From the NCBI GenBank assembly GCA_020052615.1, contig JAGVOT010000054.1, positions 1-64,000 on the forward strand: a DNA stretch of 64,000 bases, given 5' to 3'. Source of the stretch: Nitrospirota bacterium (GTDB taxonomy: Bacteria > Nitrospirota > UBA9217). Of the stretch, positions 1 to 7,861 are shown piece by piece; the stretch's first letter is position 1, and each line of letters begins with the position of its first letter. The translations under genes were made by a program, and so were the position numbers. The notes under the pieces were generated by a model, which made no database searches, was not told the origin of the DNA, and saw nothing but the letters and a program-made list of their open reading frames with translations.

Positions 1-645
1 CCGTTTGGCGCGGATGCCCGTCGGCCGCGGCTTGCCGATCGCCTGGTTCGCCACCTGCCGTGCGACATCCAGAAGCGTTTCCTTGTAGGTTACCTCGTCG
101 GCCAGGCCGATCTCCTTCGCTTTTTTCGCGTAGACGCTTTTGCCCGGCAGGATCATTTCGAGGGAGTTGGCGAGCCCGACGAGCCGCGGGAGCCGCTGGG
201 TGCCGCCGAAACCGGGGATGATGCCGATCTTCACCTCGGGAGGCCCGAGGGCCGTCCTCGGGTCGTTGCTGATCACGCGATGGGAGCAGGCAAGGGCAAG
301 CTCCAAACCTCCGCCCAGGCAGGGGCCGTGGATGGCGGCGACGGTCGGGATTGTCAGCGACTCGAGCTTGCTCAGGACCGACTGGCCTTTGCGGCTCAGT
401 TCCTCGCCCCTGCTCGCGTCGGTGATGTCCCGGATCTCGGCAATGTCGGCGCCGGCGATGAAGATGTCGGGTTTGCCGCTCCTGATGATCAGCGCCCTGA
501 TCCCATGATCTGCCGTGAGATCCACAAGGACCTGATCCAGCTCGTTCATCACCGCAGTGGTGAGCTTGTTGACCTTCTCTCCCGGCAGGTCGAAGGTCAG
601 GACGGCGATGCCGTTTTTATCTATTGCATGGCTGAATGCGGACAT
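1..645 (-). CDS. Enoyl-CoA hydratase/isomerase, FadJ/FadB-type N-terminal part (partial)
   Basis: Crotonase-fold protein that hydrates trans-2-enoyl-CoA in beta-oxidation. The reading frame starts at ATG 645 and is still open at base 1, so only the first 215 residues are present. Crotonase signatures are visible: IAGADIAEI, the oxyanion-hole stretch GPCLGGGLELALA, and LPEVKIGIIPGFGGTQRLPR. They fit the hydratase half of the multifunctional alpha subunit, which would continue into a 3-hydroxyacyl-CoA dehydrogenase outside the window; a stand-alone hydratase cannot be excluded. It lies downstream of a thiolase and an acyl-CoA ligase on the same strand, consistent with a fatty-acid degradation cluster. 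Confidence 0.85.
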   Translation of the reverse strand, partial: MSAFSHAIDKNGIAVLTFDLPGEKVNKLTTAVMNELDQVLVDLTADHGIRALIIRSGKPDIFIAGADIAEIRDITDASRGEELSRKGQSVLSKLESLTIPTVAAIHGPCLGGGLELALACSHRVISNDPRTALGPPEVKIGIIPGFGGTQRLPRLVGLANSLEMILPGKSVYAKKAKEIGLADEVTYKETLLDVARQVANQAIGKPRPTGIRAKR

Positions 646-797
646 GGCAAGAACCTCGCGACAGATTTATGAAAGAAAAGAAAAAGGCAAAAGCATTTTA
701 CCGCAGAGAAAACCTGAAAACGATTTCTTAAACGGCATACAGAAATATGTTCTGTTTCGTGTTTGACACATCTCAGCGGTCTGCGGTGAAGATATGC

Positions 798-2081
798 TTA
801 CATTCTCTCCACGATCATCGTTCCGCCCTGACCGCCGCCGATGCACAGGGTGGCAAGGCCGGTGGAGAGTCCGCGCCGCTCCATTTCCTTGAGCAGCGTG
901 ATCACGATGCGAAGGCCCGACGATCCGACGGGATGGCCGAGGGCGATGGCGCCGCCGTTCACGTTCAGGATCTCCCGCCGGAATTCGCCGATGGGCTTTT
1001 CCCCCGGCAGGTGTTTGTGAAAGAACTCCTTCGACACCGCCGCCTTTTCGCAGGCGATCACCTGGGCGGCGAAGGCCTCGTTCAGCTCGATGAGCTCGAT
1101 GTCCGACAGCTTCATGCCCGCCAGCTTCAGCGCCTTGTGCGTTGAAAATACCGGGCCGAGCCCCATCCGTGACGGGTCGTTCCCGGCAAAGGCGAAGGCC
1201 CTGATGCGCCCCAGGGCCTTGTGTCCCCGTTCCTTCGCCCGCTCCGCGCCCATAATGATGGCCGCTGCGCCGCCATCGGTGATGGGTGACGAGTTCCCCG
1301 GCGTCACGGTGCCGTATTTCCTGTCAAAGTAGGGCTTGAGCCGGGCCAGGTCATCCATGGTCTGATGCTTGCGGGGGCCGACATCCTCCTCGACCGGTTC
1401 GAACTTCGGCGGAACGTAAACGGGGGCGATCTCGTTCCTGAACTTGCCGGCCTCGTTCGCTAGGGCCCATTTCTGGTGGCTCCAGAGGGAGAATTCGTCC
1501 TGTTCCCGCCGGGTGGTCCCGAAATCCCGGGCAAGGTTCTCGGCGGTCTGTCCCATGTTCAGTCCCGAGATAGGGTCCGTAAGGCCCAGGGTGAGCCCTG
1601 CCACCGGCACCAGGTCCTTTGGCCTGATGGAGAGCGCAGCCGTTGCCTTGCCGAAGAGAGATTTTGACCTGCCGATCTTTGTGAATATCTCTTTCAGCCG
1701 TTTCGTCGTGTAAAATCCGAAGTTGGACATGGATTCCACCCCGGCGACGAGAACGGTGTCCGAAAGTCCCGCTCCGATCTGCCCATAGGCGCTTGCCATT
1801 GCCTGCATGCCTGACGCACAATTGCGCTGTACGCTGTAGGCGGGAACGCGCAGGGGGATGCCGGCCCGGAGCGCGATGACCCGGCCGATATTCGCCGCCT
1901 CTGCCGGCATGCCGGCGTTTCCCACGATCACCTCGTCCACCTGCTCCGCGTCGATGCCGGTCCGGGCCACGATCTCCTTGAGTATGAAGGCGCCCAGCGC
2001 ATCTGCGGTCAGATCCTTCAAGGCCGTGCCTGCCTTGGCGTAAGGTGTCCGGATCCCGTCTATGATGACGATGTCTTTCAT
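798..2081 (-). CDS. Acetyl-CoA acyltransferase (thiolase, FadI/FadA type)
   Basis: Thiolase of 427 residues, the usual family length. It cleaves 3-ketoacyl-CoA with CoA in the last beta-oxidation step, or condenses acetyl-CoA. The nucleophile is Cys88 in RNCASGMQAM. The C-terminal catalytic signatures GGAIALGHPVGSSG (His) and CIGGGQGG (second Cys) are intact. The length and the neighbouring hydratase gene favour a FadI-like partner of the trifunctional complex rather than a biosynthetic PhaA. It sits 93 bp downstream of the acyl-CoA ligase and 152 bp upstream of the hydratase, all on the minus strand. Confidence 0.92.
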   Translation of the reverse strand: MKDIVIIDGIRTPYAKAGTALKDLTADALGAFILKEIVARTGIDAEQVDEVIVGNAGMPAEAANIGRVIALRAGIPLRVPAYSVQRNCASGMQAMASAYGQIGAGLSDTVLVAGVESMSNFGFYTTKRLKEIFTKIGRSKSLFGKATAALSIRPKDLVPVAGLTLGLTDPISGLNMGQTAENLARDFGTTRREQDEFSLWSHQKWALANEAGKFRNEIAPVYVPPKFEPVEEDVGPRKHQTMDDLARLKPYFDRKYGTVTPGNSSPITDGGAAAIIMGAERAKERGHKALGRIRAFAFAGNDPSRMGLGPVFSTHKALKLAGMKLSDIELIELNEAFAAQVIACEKAAVSKEFFHKHLPGEKPIGEFRREILNVNGGAIALGHPVGSSGLRIVITLLKEMERRGLSTGLATLCIGGGQGGTMIVERM

Positions 2082-2097
2082 TACAACCTCTTTCGCG

Positions 2098-2168
2098 ATA
2101 CGTGAGAAGAAGCTTCATGTTTCACGTCTCACGTCCGACTTCTATCGCCTCACGTCTAACGTTTCACA
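2098..2168. repeat. Degenerate tandem CACGT-type repeat
   Basis: The gap between the ligase and thiolase genes holds several imperfect copies of a word like TTTCACGTCTCACGT (for example around 2117-2131, 2150-2157 and 2160-2166) plus a reverse-complement copy near 2099. There is no coding signal. It looks like a degenerate short repeat of unknown role. Confidence 0.5.
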
Positions 2169-2174
2169 TTGCGT

Positions 2175-3896
2175 TCAGATCTTCTCCTTGATGCCGTGCT
2201 TTGCCCGCTCCTCGTCGCGCAGGACCCGGCGGAGGACCTTGCCGACGAGGGTCTTCGGGAGCTGGTCGCGGAACTCCACTTCCTTCGGGACCTTGAACTT
2301 GGACAGCTCGACCTTGCAGAACTCGATGATTTCCGCCGCCGTGGCGGTCTGACCCTCTTTCAGCACGATATAGGCCTTGATCTTCTCTCCCATGAACTCC
2401 TCGTGCGGGAGGCCAATGACCACGGAGTCCTTCACTTTGGGATGGGTGAAAAGCACTTCCTCGATCTCCCGGGGATAAACGTTCTCCCCGACGGTCTTGA
2501 TCATGTCCTTGATGCGGTCCACGATCATGAAATATCCCTCCGGATCCATCTTCGCGATATCGCCCGTGTGGAGCCATCCGCCCCGGAGTGTCTTCGCCGT
2601 CTCATCCGGCTTGTTCCAGTAGCCTTTCATGACCTGCGGTCCCCGGACGACCAGTTCGCCTGCCTCGCCGAGGGGCAGTTCCCGCGTTCCCGTCTCGACG
2701 TCCATGATCTTCGCCTCGGTGTCGGGCCAGGGCAGGCCGATGGTGCCGGTCTTCCGCCTGCCGAAAATGGGGTTCGCATGGGTGACCGGTGACGCCTCGG
2801 TCAGCCCGTAGCCTTCCACGATCCGCGCCTTGGTGAGCTGTTCGAACATGTCCTGCACCTCGTGCATGAGCGGTCCGGCGCCGCTGATTGCCGCCTTGAT
2901 GGAGGTCAGGTCGTACTTCTTGATCTTCCGAAAGTGTCCGATGGCCTGATACATGGCCTGGATGCCGGGGAAGACCGTGGGGCGGTGCTTCTGGATCGCA
3001 TCGAGCACTTCCTTCGTATGGAACTTCGGCAGCATGATGAGCTCGGCGCCGATGAGAAGGCCGAGGTTCATTGCCGTGGTCATGCCGTAGACATGGAAGA
3101 AGGGGATGACCGAGAGGATGCGCTCTTCGCCCTCGTTCCGAACGGTGAGCCAGGTCCTGCACTGCACGGCGTTCACGACCAGGTTCCGGTGGGTCAGGAT
3201 GGCCCCCTTGGGAATCCCCGTAGTTCCTCCGGTGTACTGGAGGATGGCCGTATCCTGAGCGGAGACGGGAACGTCAGGCCGGGCATCGGACGCATGGGTG
3301 ACAAGCTCGACGAAATCATGGATCGGCGGGACCCGTTTGACCGATACCCATTGCTTCTCGATCTTCGCCTTGATCGGGTACAGCAGGTTCAACGGAAAGG
3401 GGAGATAATCCTTGATGCCGCAGAGGATGAGGGTCTTGACCGAGGTCTTCGGGAGCGCCTGGCTGATGACCGGGTAGAACATGTCCACGGCGACAAGGAC
3501 CTCAGCGCCGCTGTCCTTGAGCTGAACTTCGAGCTCGTGCGCGTGATAGAGGGGATTGGTCGTGACGGCGATGGCCCCGAGTCGCAGGGTCCCGTAGTAG
3601 GCGATGACCATCTGGGGGATGTTGGGGAGCATGAGCGCGACGCGGTCGCCCTTTTTCACCCCGAGGCCCGCCAAGGCATGGGAAAAACGGTTGACCAGCC
3701 GGTCGAGTTCGGCATAGGTGATCTTTGTACCGAAGAACAGCAGCGCGGTATGGTCGGGGAATTTGCGGGTCGTTTCCTCAAGGACTCCGCCGAGGGTCAG
3801 GTCCGGATAGGTCAGCGTTGCCGATACACCCGGCTCGTAGAACTGGACCCAGGGAGGCGACTGCGTTTTTCTGGCGGCATCCGTAGTGATATCCAT
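2175..3896 (-). CDS. fadD: Long-chain fatty-acid--CoA ligase (AMP-forming)
   Basis: Acyl-adenylate-forming enzyme of 573 residues that activates fatty acids to acyl-CoA at the cytoplasmic membrane. The AMP-binding P-loop YTGGTTGIPKGA, the GYGLTEASP motif, GWLHTGDIAKMDPEGY with the following DRIKDMIK linker, and the C-terminal catalytic lysine region PKTLVGKVLRR are all present. The start is set at ATG 3896 because AAGGAGGTT lies just upstream; a longer frame to 3950 lacks such a site. It is the first of three minus-strand fatty-acid genes. Exact chain-length preference cannot be read from the sequence. Confidence 0.92.
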   Translation of the reverse strand: MDITTDAARKTQSPPWVQFYEPGVSATLTYPDLTLGGVLEETTRKFPDHTALLFFGTKITYAELDRLVNRFSHALAGLGVKKGDRVALMLPNIPQMVIAYYGTLRLGAIAVTTNPLYHAHELEVQLKDSGAEVLVAVDMFYPVISQALPKTSVKTLILCGIKDYLPFPLNLLYPIKAKIEKQWVSVKRVPPIHDFVELVTHASDARPDVPVSAQDTAILQYTGGTTGIPKGAILTHRNLVVNAVQCRTWLTVRNEGEERILSVIPFFHVYGMTTAMNLGLLIGAELIMLPKFHTKEVLDAIQKHRPTVFPGIQAMYQAIGHFRKIKKYDLTSIKAAISGAGPLMHEVQDMFEQLTKARIVEGYGLTEASPVTHANPIFGRRKTGTIGLPWPDTEAKIMDVETGTRELPLGEAGELVVRGPQVMKGYWNKPDETAKTLRGGWLHTGDIAKMDPEGYFMIVDRIKDMIKTVGENVYPREIEEVLFTHPKVKDSVVIGLPHEEFMGEKIKAYIVLKEGQTATAAEIIEFCKVELSKFKVPKEVEFRDQLPKTLVGKVLRRVLRDEERAKHGIKEKI

Positions 3897-4020
3897 CGTG
3901 AACCTCCTTGTCGTCGGCCGGATAAGAATGCTGCAGATGGCGTGCTGCAATATTGAGGATAAAATCAGTCCTTAATATTCTATCCTTATTATATCACCTT
4001 CGGGAGAGTTCAGGGGGTGG

Positions 4021-5277
4021 TCAGCGGCGGGGCCTGGAGGACCGGTCAGGCGTGCGCCGTCTGGCGGGTTGAGAAGGACGCAGCGCGCGTTCCTGTTCGC
4101 TCTTCTGACGTTCCTCGTGCGTTCGCCGGATTTCCCGCACGTACAGGCTCTCTTCGGCCCATTCGACGGGTATCTTCTGGCCGATGTACGCTTCGATGGC
4201 CTCGAGGGAAAAGACATATTCCTCATCAGCGAGGCTTAAGGCCTTGCCGGTGGCTCCGGCCCTGCCGGTGCGGCCGATGCGGTGCACATAATCCTCGGCG
4301 TCCTGGGGGAGGTCATAGTTGATCACATGGGTGATGTCCTTCACATCGATGCCGCGGCTTGCCACATCGGTGGCCACGAGAAGGGGCAGCCGGCCTTCCT
4401 TGAAATCAGCAAGGATCCTCAGCCGCTTCTTCTGCTCGATGTCCCCGGTGATGGCCTGGGATCTCCAGTTGTTGCGATTCAGCCGCTCCACGACCATGTC
4501 GGCGGCGCGGCGGGTATTCACGAAAATGAGGGCGCGTCCGGGCTGCTCCTTCTGCAGGAGGCCGAGGAGGAGGGGGACCTTCTCATGTTTTCCCACGTGG
4601 TAAAGGACCTGCTCCACCTTTTCGACCGTCACCTGCTCGGGCGTTATGGATATCTTTTCGGGAAGGTTCATGTGCTCGTAGGCAAGTTCCATGACCCGGT
4701 AGGAGAGAGTCGCCGAGAAGAGCATGGACTGGCGCTTCGAGTAATCAGGCAGTTTTTTCAGGAGATACCGCAGATCGTCGATGAAGCCCATGTCGAACAT
4801 GCGGTCTGCCTCATCGATGATCAGGTAGCGGGTCTTCTTGAGGCTGTAGACGTGCTGCTTGAAATAGTCGATGAGCCTGCCGGGCGTTCCGATGAGCACG
4901 TCGACGCCGTTCTGAAGCGCTGTCCGCTGCTTGTCGTAGTCGATGCCGCCATAGACGGCGAGACAGCGGAAGCCGGTGAACTTGCCGAGCCGTTCCGCCT
5001 CATGGAATATCTGGTCCGCAAGCTCGCGGGTCGGAGCGATGATCAGGGCCTGGGGAGAGTTCCCGAGATCGACGGCGGGGTTGCGGACCATGCGGGTGAA
5101 GAGCGAGATGAGGAACGCCGCGGTCTTTCCGGTCCCGGTCTGCGCCTGAGCGGCGACGTCTTCGCCGCGGATCGCGCGGGGAAGGACGGCCTCCTGTACG
5201 GGCGTACATGTCTTGAACGTCGAATGCTCTATGCCCTGCCGGACCTCATAGGGGAGGTCGAGTTCACTGAAGTCCAT
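4021..5277 (-). CDS. DEAD-box ATP-dependent RNA helicase (RhlE/RhlB-like)
   Basis: RNA helicase of 418 residues that remodels RNA in ribosome assembly or mRNA decay. All core motifs are present: Q motif FKTCTPVQ, Walker A AQTGTGKT, PTRELADQ, TPGRLIDY, DEAD, SAT, FVNTRRAAD, DVASRGID and HRIGRTGRAG. The tail after the second RecA domain is short and strongly basic (RRTHEER, then Arg/Ser/Pro-rich), typical of an RNA-binding extension. ATG 5277 is preferred because AGGAATGGAG precedes it; the in-frame extension to 5364 has no such support. Confidence 0.93.
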   Translation of the reverse strand: MDFSELDLPYEVRQGIEHSTFKTCTPVQEAVLPRAIRGEDVAAQAQTGTGKTAAFLISLFTRMVRNPAVDLGNSPQALIIAPTRELADQIFHEAERLGKFTGFRCLAVYGGIDYDKQRTALQNGVDVLIGTPGRLIDYFKQHVYSLKKTRYLIIDEADRMFDMGFIDDLRYLLKKLPDYSKRQSMLFSATLSYRVMELAYEHMNLPEKISITPEQVTVEKVEQVLYHVGKHEKVPLLLGLLQKEQPGRALIFVNTRRAADMVVERLNRNNWRSQAITGDIEQKKRLRILADFKEGRLPLLVATDVASRGIDVKDITHVINYDLPQDAEDYVHRIGRTGRAGATGKALSLADEEYVFSLEAIEAYIGQKIPVEWAEESLYVREIRRTHEERQKSEQERALRPSQPARRRTPDRSSRPRR

Positions 5278-5748
5278 GATGCTCCATTCCTGGTGAAGAC
5301 ATTTCGTCAACAAAATAACCGTACTACTATACCATAAGTGCTTGCTGCGGGAAAGGGAAAACAACGGCGCGATGCGCGGAACATCCTGTGTGCTGTTGAC
5401 AGAACTGAACGAGCGTGCGAGACAATGACCATTCTTACATCGTGCCGATCACCTGCATCTCTTCTTTTGAGGGGACGACGAGCATCGTGTCGTTTCCTGC
5501 CGGCGGCGCAAAAGAAAGCGCGGTTTGGCGGGGAAAGCGCATTTTTTATCGAAAACGGCGTTGCGCGTCTCTCCCGGTGATCGAACCGCTGCGGAATCTC
5601 ATTGGGAAAAATGCGCCGAAGGGGAAACAAGTATTAATGGTATAATAAGCTAATTTCCCAAACTATTCTGTCCCAATTTTTATCGGTGGTGATACAGGTG
5701 TTGATAAATAGTCTAACCCCATGAGAAGTAATTTTTTTATTTTTTCTG
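5278..5748. other. Intergenic region with no recognised gene
   Basis: About 470 bp between the divergent helicase and HTH-MNT genes. Open frames here are short and show no recognisable protein features. The sequence turns AT-rich after about 5630, where promoter-like elements for the plus-strand gene appear. Nothing else could be assigned. Confidence 0.5.
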
Positions 5749-5778
5749 TTGACAAAATATACACTCTTGTTGTATATT
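5749..5778 (+). promoter_or_regulatory. Sigma70-type promoter for the HTH-MNT/HEPN pair
   Basis: TTGACA (5749-5754), an 18-bp spacer, and TATATT (5773-5778) preceded by TG. It lies 22 bp upstream of the start codon of the next gene, in locally AT-rich DNA. Confidence 0.65.
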
Positions 5779-5799
5779 CGTCCACAGAGGTGAGGGAAA

Positions 5800-6366
5800 T
5801 TGCTAAGCAAACTCTTCTCTTCGACGAGAGCAGAGCTTTTAAGTTTGTTCTTTAACAATCCGGATGAAAAGTTCTACCTCAGGGAGATCGCCCGCCACAT
5901 CAGCAAGGACGCGGCCGGGATCAAGCGAGAGTTGGACACCCTGGTGAAGATAGGGCTTCTGGGGGTCGAGAAGCGGGGCGTGCAGAAGTACTACTCGGCC
6001 GACAAGAACTCGCCGATCTTCTCCGAAATGAAGGGTCTCATCTTCAAGACGACAGGCATCCAGGGTTCCATCAAGGCGGTCCTGTCGAGGCTGAAAGGGG
6101 TTCAGGTAGCGTTCATCTACGGTTCCTACGCCAAGGGGGCCGAAAAAGAGGACAGCAACATCAACCTCATGGTCATCGGCCAGGTAAACATCACGGAGCT
6201 GAATGACGTGGTCATGGGACTCGAAGAAAAGATGAAGCGTGAGATCGATTATCTGGCATTCGACGAACAGGAATACCGGAAGCGGAAGGATGCAAAGGAC
6301 CCGTTCATCCGGGAGATCGTGAAAGGCAAAAAGATATTCCTGCTGGGTAAGGAAGATGACATATGA
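5800..6366 (+). CDS. Winged-helix + MNT nucleotidyltransferase-fold protein (degenerate active site)
   Basis: 188-residue protein with an N-terminal winged helix (residues 1-70; FYLREIARHISKDAAGIKREL) and a C-terminal minimal-nucleotidyltransferase fold (about 100-160). The MNT signature GSYAKGAEKEDSNINL retains GS at 108-109, but the metal-binding DxD is Asn120-Ile-Asn122, so catalysis is doubtful. The start is TTG 5800 behind AGGTGAGG. The following HEPN gene overlaps by 11 bp, giving the typical MNT-HEPN pair. The HTH suggests the protein regulates its own operon. A function as antitoxin is family-based inference. Confidence 0.8.
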   Translation: MLSKLFSSTRAELLSLFFNNPDEKFYLREIARHISKDAAGIKRELDTLVKIGLLGVEKRGVQKYYSADKNSPIFSEMKGLIFKTTGIQGSIKAVLSRLKGVQVAFIYGSYAKGAEKEDSNINLMVIGQVNITELNDVVMGLEEKMKREIDYLAFDEQEYRKRKDAKDPFIREIVKGKKIFLLGKEDDI

Positions 6367-6838
6367 AGCGCTCCAAGAGATGGGACTGGAAGAGCGAACC
6401 GCGGAGACCCAGGAGGTCATGGGGCTCATGATGCGGGCTGAACGCGATCTTGCCACCGCCCGGCTGCTCCAGGACAAGGATGAGGAATGGTCCTTCGCAG
6501 CGGCATACCAGGCAATGGCGCGTTCAGGAAGGGCGCTGCTCCTCTCTGAAGGCTACCGGCCCAAGGGATCGCGGAGCAGGGACACTCACAAAACGGTGGT
6601 CACCGCGTCAGGGATCATCCTTGGCGAGAAATATAAGAGCCTCATCAACAAGTTCGACCGGATGCGAAGAAAATACCAGAACTTCATGGTCGAGGCGGGA
6701 AGCATGGTTTCCCGGTATGAGGCAGGACAGGCGATCCGGGACTCCGAGGAGTTCTGCAGCCTGGTGACCGCCCGGCTCAGGGAAAAGTACTCGCAGATGT
6801 CGCTGCTGAACGACGCACCACAGCTTGTATCTAGATAA
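6356..6838 (+). CDS. HEPN-domain protein, partner of the MNT protein
   Basis: 160-residue all-alpha protein with a HEPN-like pattern: ERDLATARLL, then FAAAYQAMARSGRALLLSEGY, His78, and a final helical stretch from about residue 95. Active HEPN RNases carry an Rx4-6H motif in the last helices; here that stretch reads DRMRRKYQNFMVEAG without His, so RNase activity is doubtful. Translation is coupled to the MNT gene, whose last codons it overlaps. Possible roles are a remnant toxin, a regulatory adaptor or a structural partner of the MNT protein. Confidence 0.75.
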   Translation: MTYEALQEMGLEERTAETQEVMGLMMRAERDLATARLLQDKDEEWSFAAAYQAMARSGRALLLSEGYRPKGSRSRDTHKTVVTASGIILGEKYKSLINKFDRMRRKYQNFMVEAGSMVSRYEAGQAIRDSEEFCSLVTARLREKYSQMSLLNDAPQLVSR

Positions 6839-6883
6839 CGCCGCTTAGATATATCGCGGTAACCGAAAGGGGGTGGATACTCA

Positions 6884-6943
6884 ATGCCGGCAAAGAAAAA
6901 GGCTGCCAAGAAGAAGGCAAAGAAGAAAGCGAAGAAGAAGTAG
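6884..6943 (+). CDS. Lysine-rich 19-residue miniprotein A
   Basis: Tiny ORF encoding MPAKKKAAKKKAKKKAKKK, made almost only of Lys and Ala. GGGGG lies about 12 bases upstream of the ATG. A second ORF with the same MPAKKKA start and the same length lies 148 bp downstream, which argues that both are translated. The composition recalls histone H1-like or AlgP-type basic tails, so nucleic-acid binding is plausible but unproven. A 10-bp GC-rich hairpin follows the stop codon. Confidence 0.55.
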   Translation: MPAKKKAAKKKAKKKAKKK

Positions 6944-6975
6944 CTTTTCTCCTCTACCCCACCAATGATGGGGAG

Positions 6976-7000
6976 CGCCGGGGGACCTGGTCCCCCGGCG
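6976..7000 (+). other. GC-rich perfect hairpin between the miniprotein ORFs
   Basis: CGCCGGGGGA, loop CCTGG, TCCCCCGGCG: a perfect 10-bp stem with a 5-base loop, 33 bp after the stop of miniprotein A. There is no T-run, so it is more likely an RNA-stabilising or attenuating structure than a standard intrinsic terminator. Confidence 0.6.
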
Positions 7001-7091
7001 ACATTCACCGGACGATCCGCTCATGGTTCATGCGGGCGGTTCTCTATAGCTGTAGATTGATCCTCAAACAGAAAGGACGGTGATCACTACC

Positions 7092-7151
7092 ATGCCAGCC
7101 AAAAAGAAAGCCCCGGCCAAGAAGGCCAAGAAGGCCACGAAGAAGAAATAA
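7092..7151 (+). CDS. Lysine-rich 19-residue miniprotein B
   Basis: Second tiny ORF, MPAKKKAPAKKAKKATKKK, paralogous to the ORF at 6884. The purine-rich AAAGGACGG lies about 12 bases upstream. A strong intrinsic terminator follows, ending this transcript before the DivIC-like gene. The Lys/Ala/Pro repeats resemble the C-terminal tails of bacterial histone H1-like proteins. Function unknown. Confidence 0.55.
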   Translation: MPAKKKAPAKKAKKATKKK

Positions 7152-7193
7152 CCGTGTTCCACCGAACGGTGTTACCGGCATCAGCAATGAACA

Positions 7194-7229
7194 AATACCA
7201 CGAGGCTCGCCTTCGTGGTATTGTTTTTT
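7194..7229 (+). terminator. Intrinsic terminator after miniprotein B
   Basis: AATACCACGA (7194-7203) pairs perfectly with TCGTGGTATT (7213-7222) around a short loop, followed by G and six T. Classic Rho-independent terminator. Confidence 0.85.
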
Positions 7230-7420
7230 CATCGGACCGTGCGGACAGGATTTTTCTCCTTGCGTCGCGGCTTGATTACCGTCATAATCGATGTCGGATC
7301 GATCGCGCACGGTGGTCCGGAAGATCTTCAGAATTGCATTAAGGACGTTATGAAGAACGTGTCCGTCTGATGGGGCTCCCGGAGAGCGGGGCACAGGGCG
7401 GCTCCTGTCCTTTTCGTGTT

Positions 7421-7753
7421 ATGGCCAAACGGAACTATCTGCAGACCCACAGGAAAACCCGGGCCGCCTGGATCAAAAGGCTGTCGGTGATCGCGGGCGC
7501 TGTCGCGGGGCTCGCTTTCCTCTGGTCCCTCATTGTCGGTGAAATGGGCGTCGTGAAGTATTTCCGGATGAGCGCCCACGCCCGTATCCTCCGGGGCGAG
7601 ATCGAGCACATGAAAAAGGACAACGCCCGGCTCTCCCGGGAGGTCGAAGCCCTCAGGACCGATCCCGCGTACATCGAGCGGATGGCACGCGACAAGATCG
7701 GATTCGCCCGGCCCGGCGAAGTGGTCTATTATTACGGCGATGCCGCGAAATAG
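7421..7753 (+). CDS. Septum formation initiator, DivIC/FtsB family
   Basis: 110-residue bitopic membrane protein. A basic cytoplasmic N-terminus is followed by one transmembrane helix (about 22-42), then a periplasmic coiled coil (RGEIEHMKKDNARLSREVEAL) and the family's DPAYIERMARDKIGFARPGE signature. Such proteins bridge FtsL and FtsQ/DivIB in the divisome. ATG 7421 is chosen because it gives the usual length; an in-frame ATG at 7370 would add 17 residues, and neither has a strong ribosome-binding site. Promoter elements of the next gene follow 43 bp downstream. Confidence 0.85.
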   Translation: MAKRNYLQTHRKTRAAWIKRLSVIAGAVAGLAFLWSLIVGEMGVVKYFRMSAHARILRGEIEHMKKDNARLSREVEALRTDPAYIERMARDKIGFARPGEVVYYYGDAAK

Positions 7754-7796
7754 CATCTTCATGCAGGGCGTACCCCCGGTCGAGCTGAAAATTCGT

Positions 7797-7825
7797 TTGA
7801 CATTACCGCGCGGCTCTCTTAAGAT
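7797..7825 (+). promoter_or_regulatory. Near-consensus sigma70 promoter for the GH57 gene
   Basis: TTGACA (7797-7802), exactly 17 bp, TAAGAT (7820-7825), 36 bp upstream of the GH57 start codon. Confidence 0.75.
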
Positions 7826-7861
7826 GCCTCGACAGCAGAGTTGATCCGGTATATACACGCC

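Noticed and set aside
5338-5645. Short open frames in the 5.3-5.6 kb gap as a gene
   Set aside because: No ribosome-binding site, no domain, and overlapping frames on both strands of similar length.
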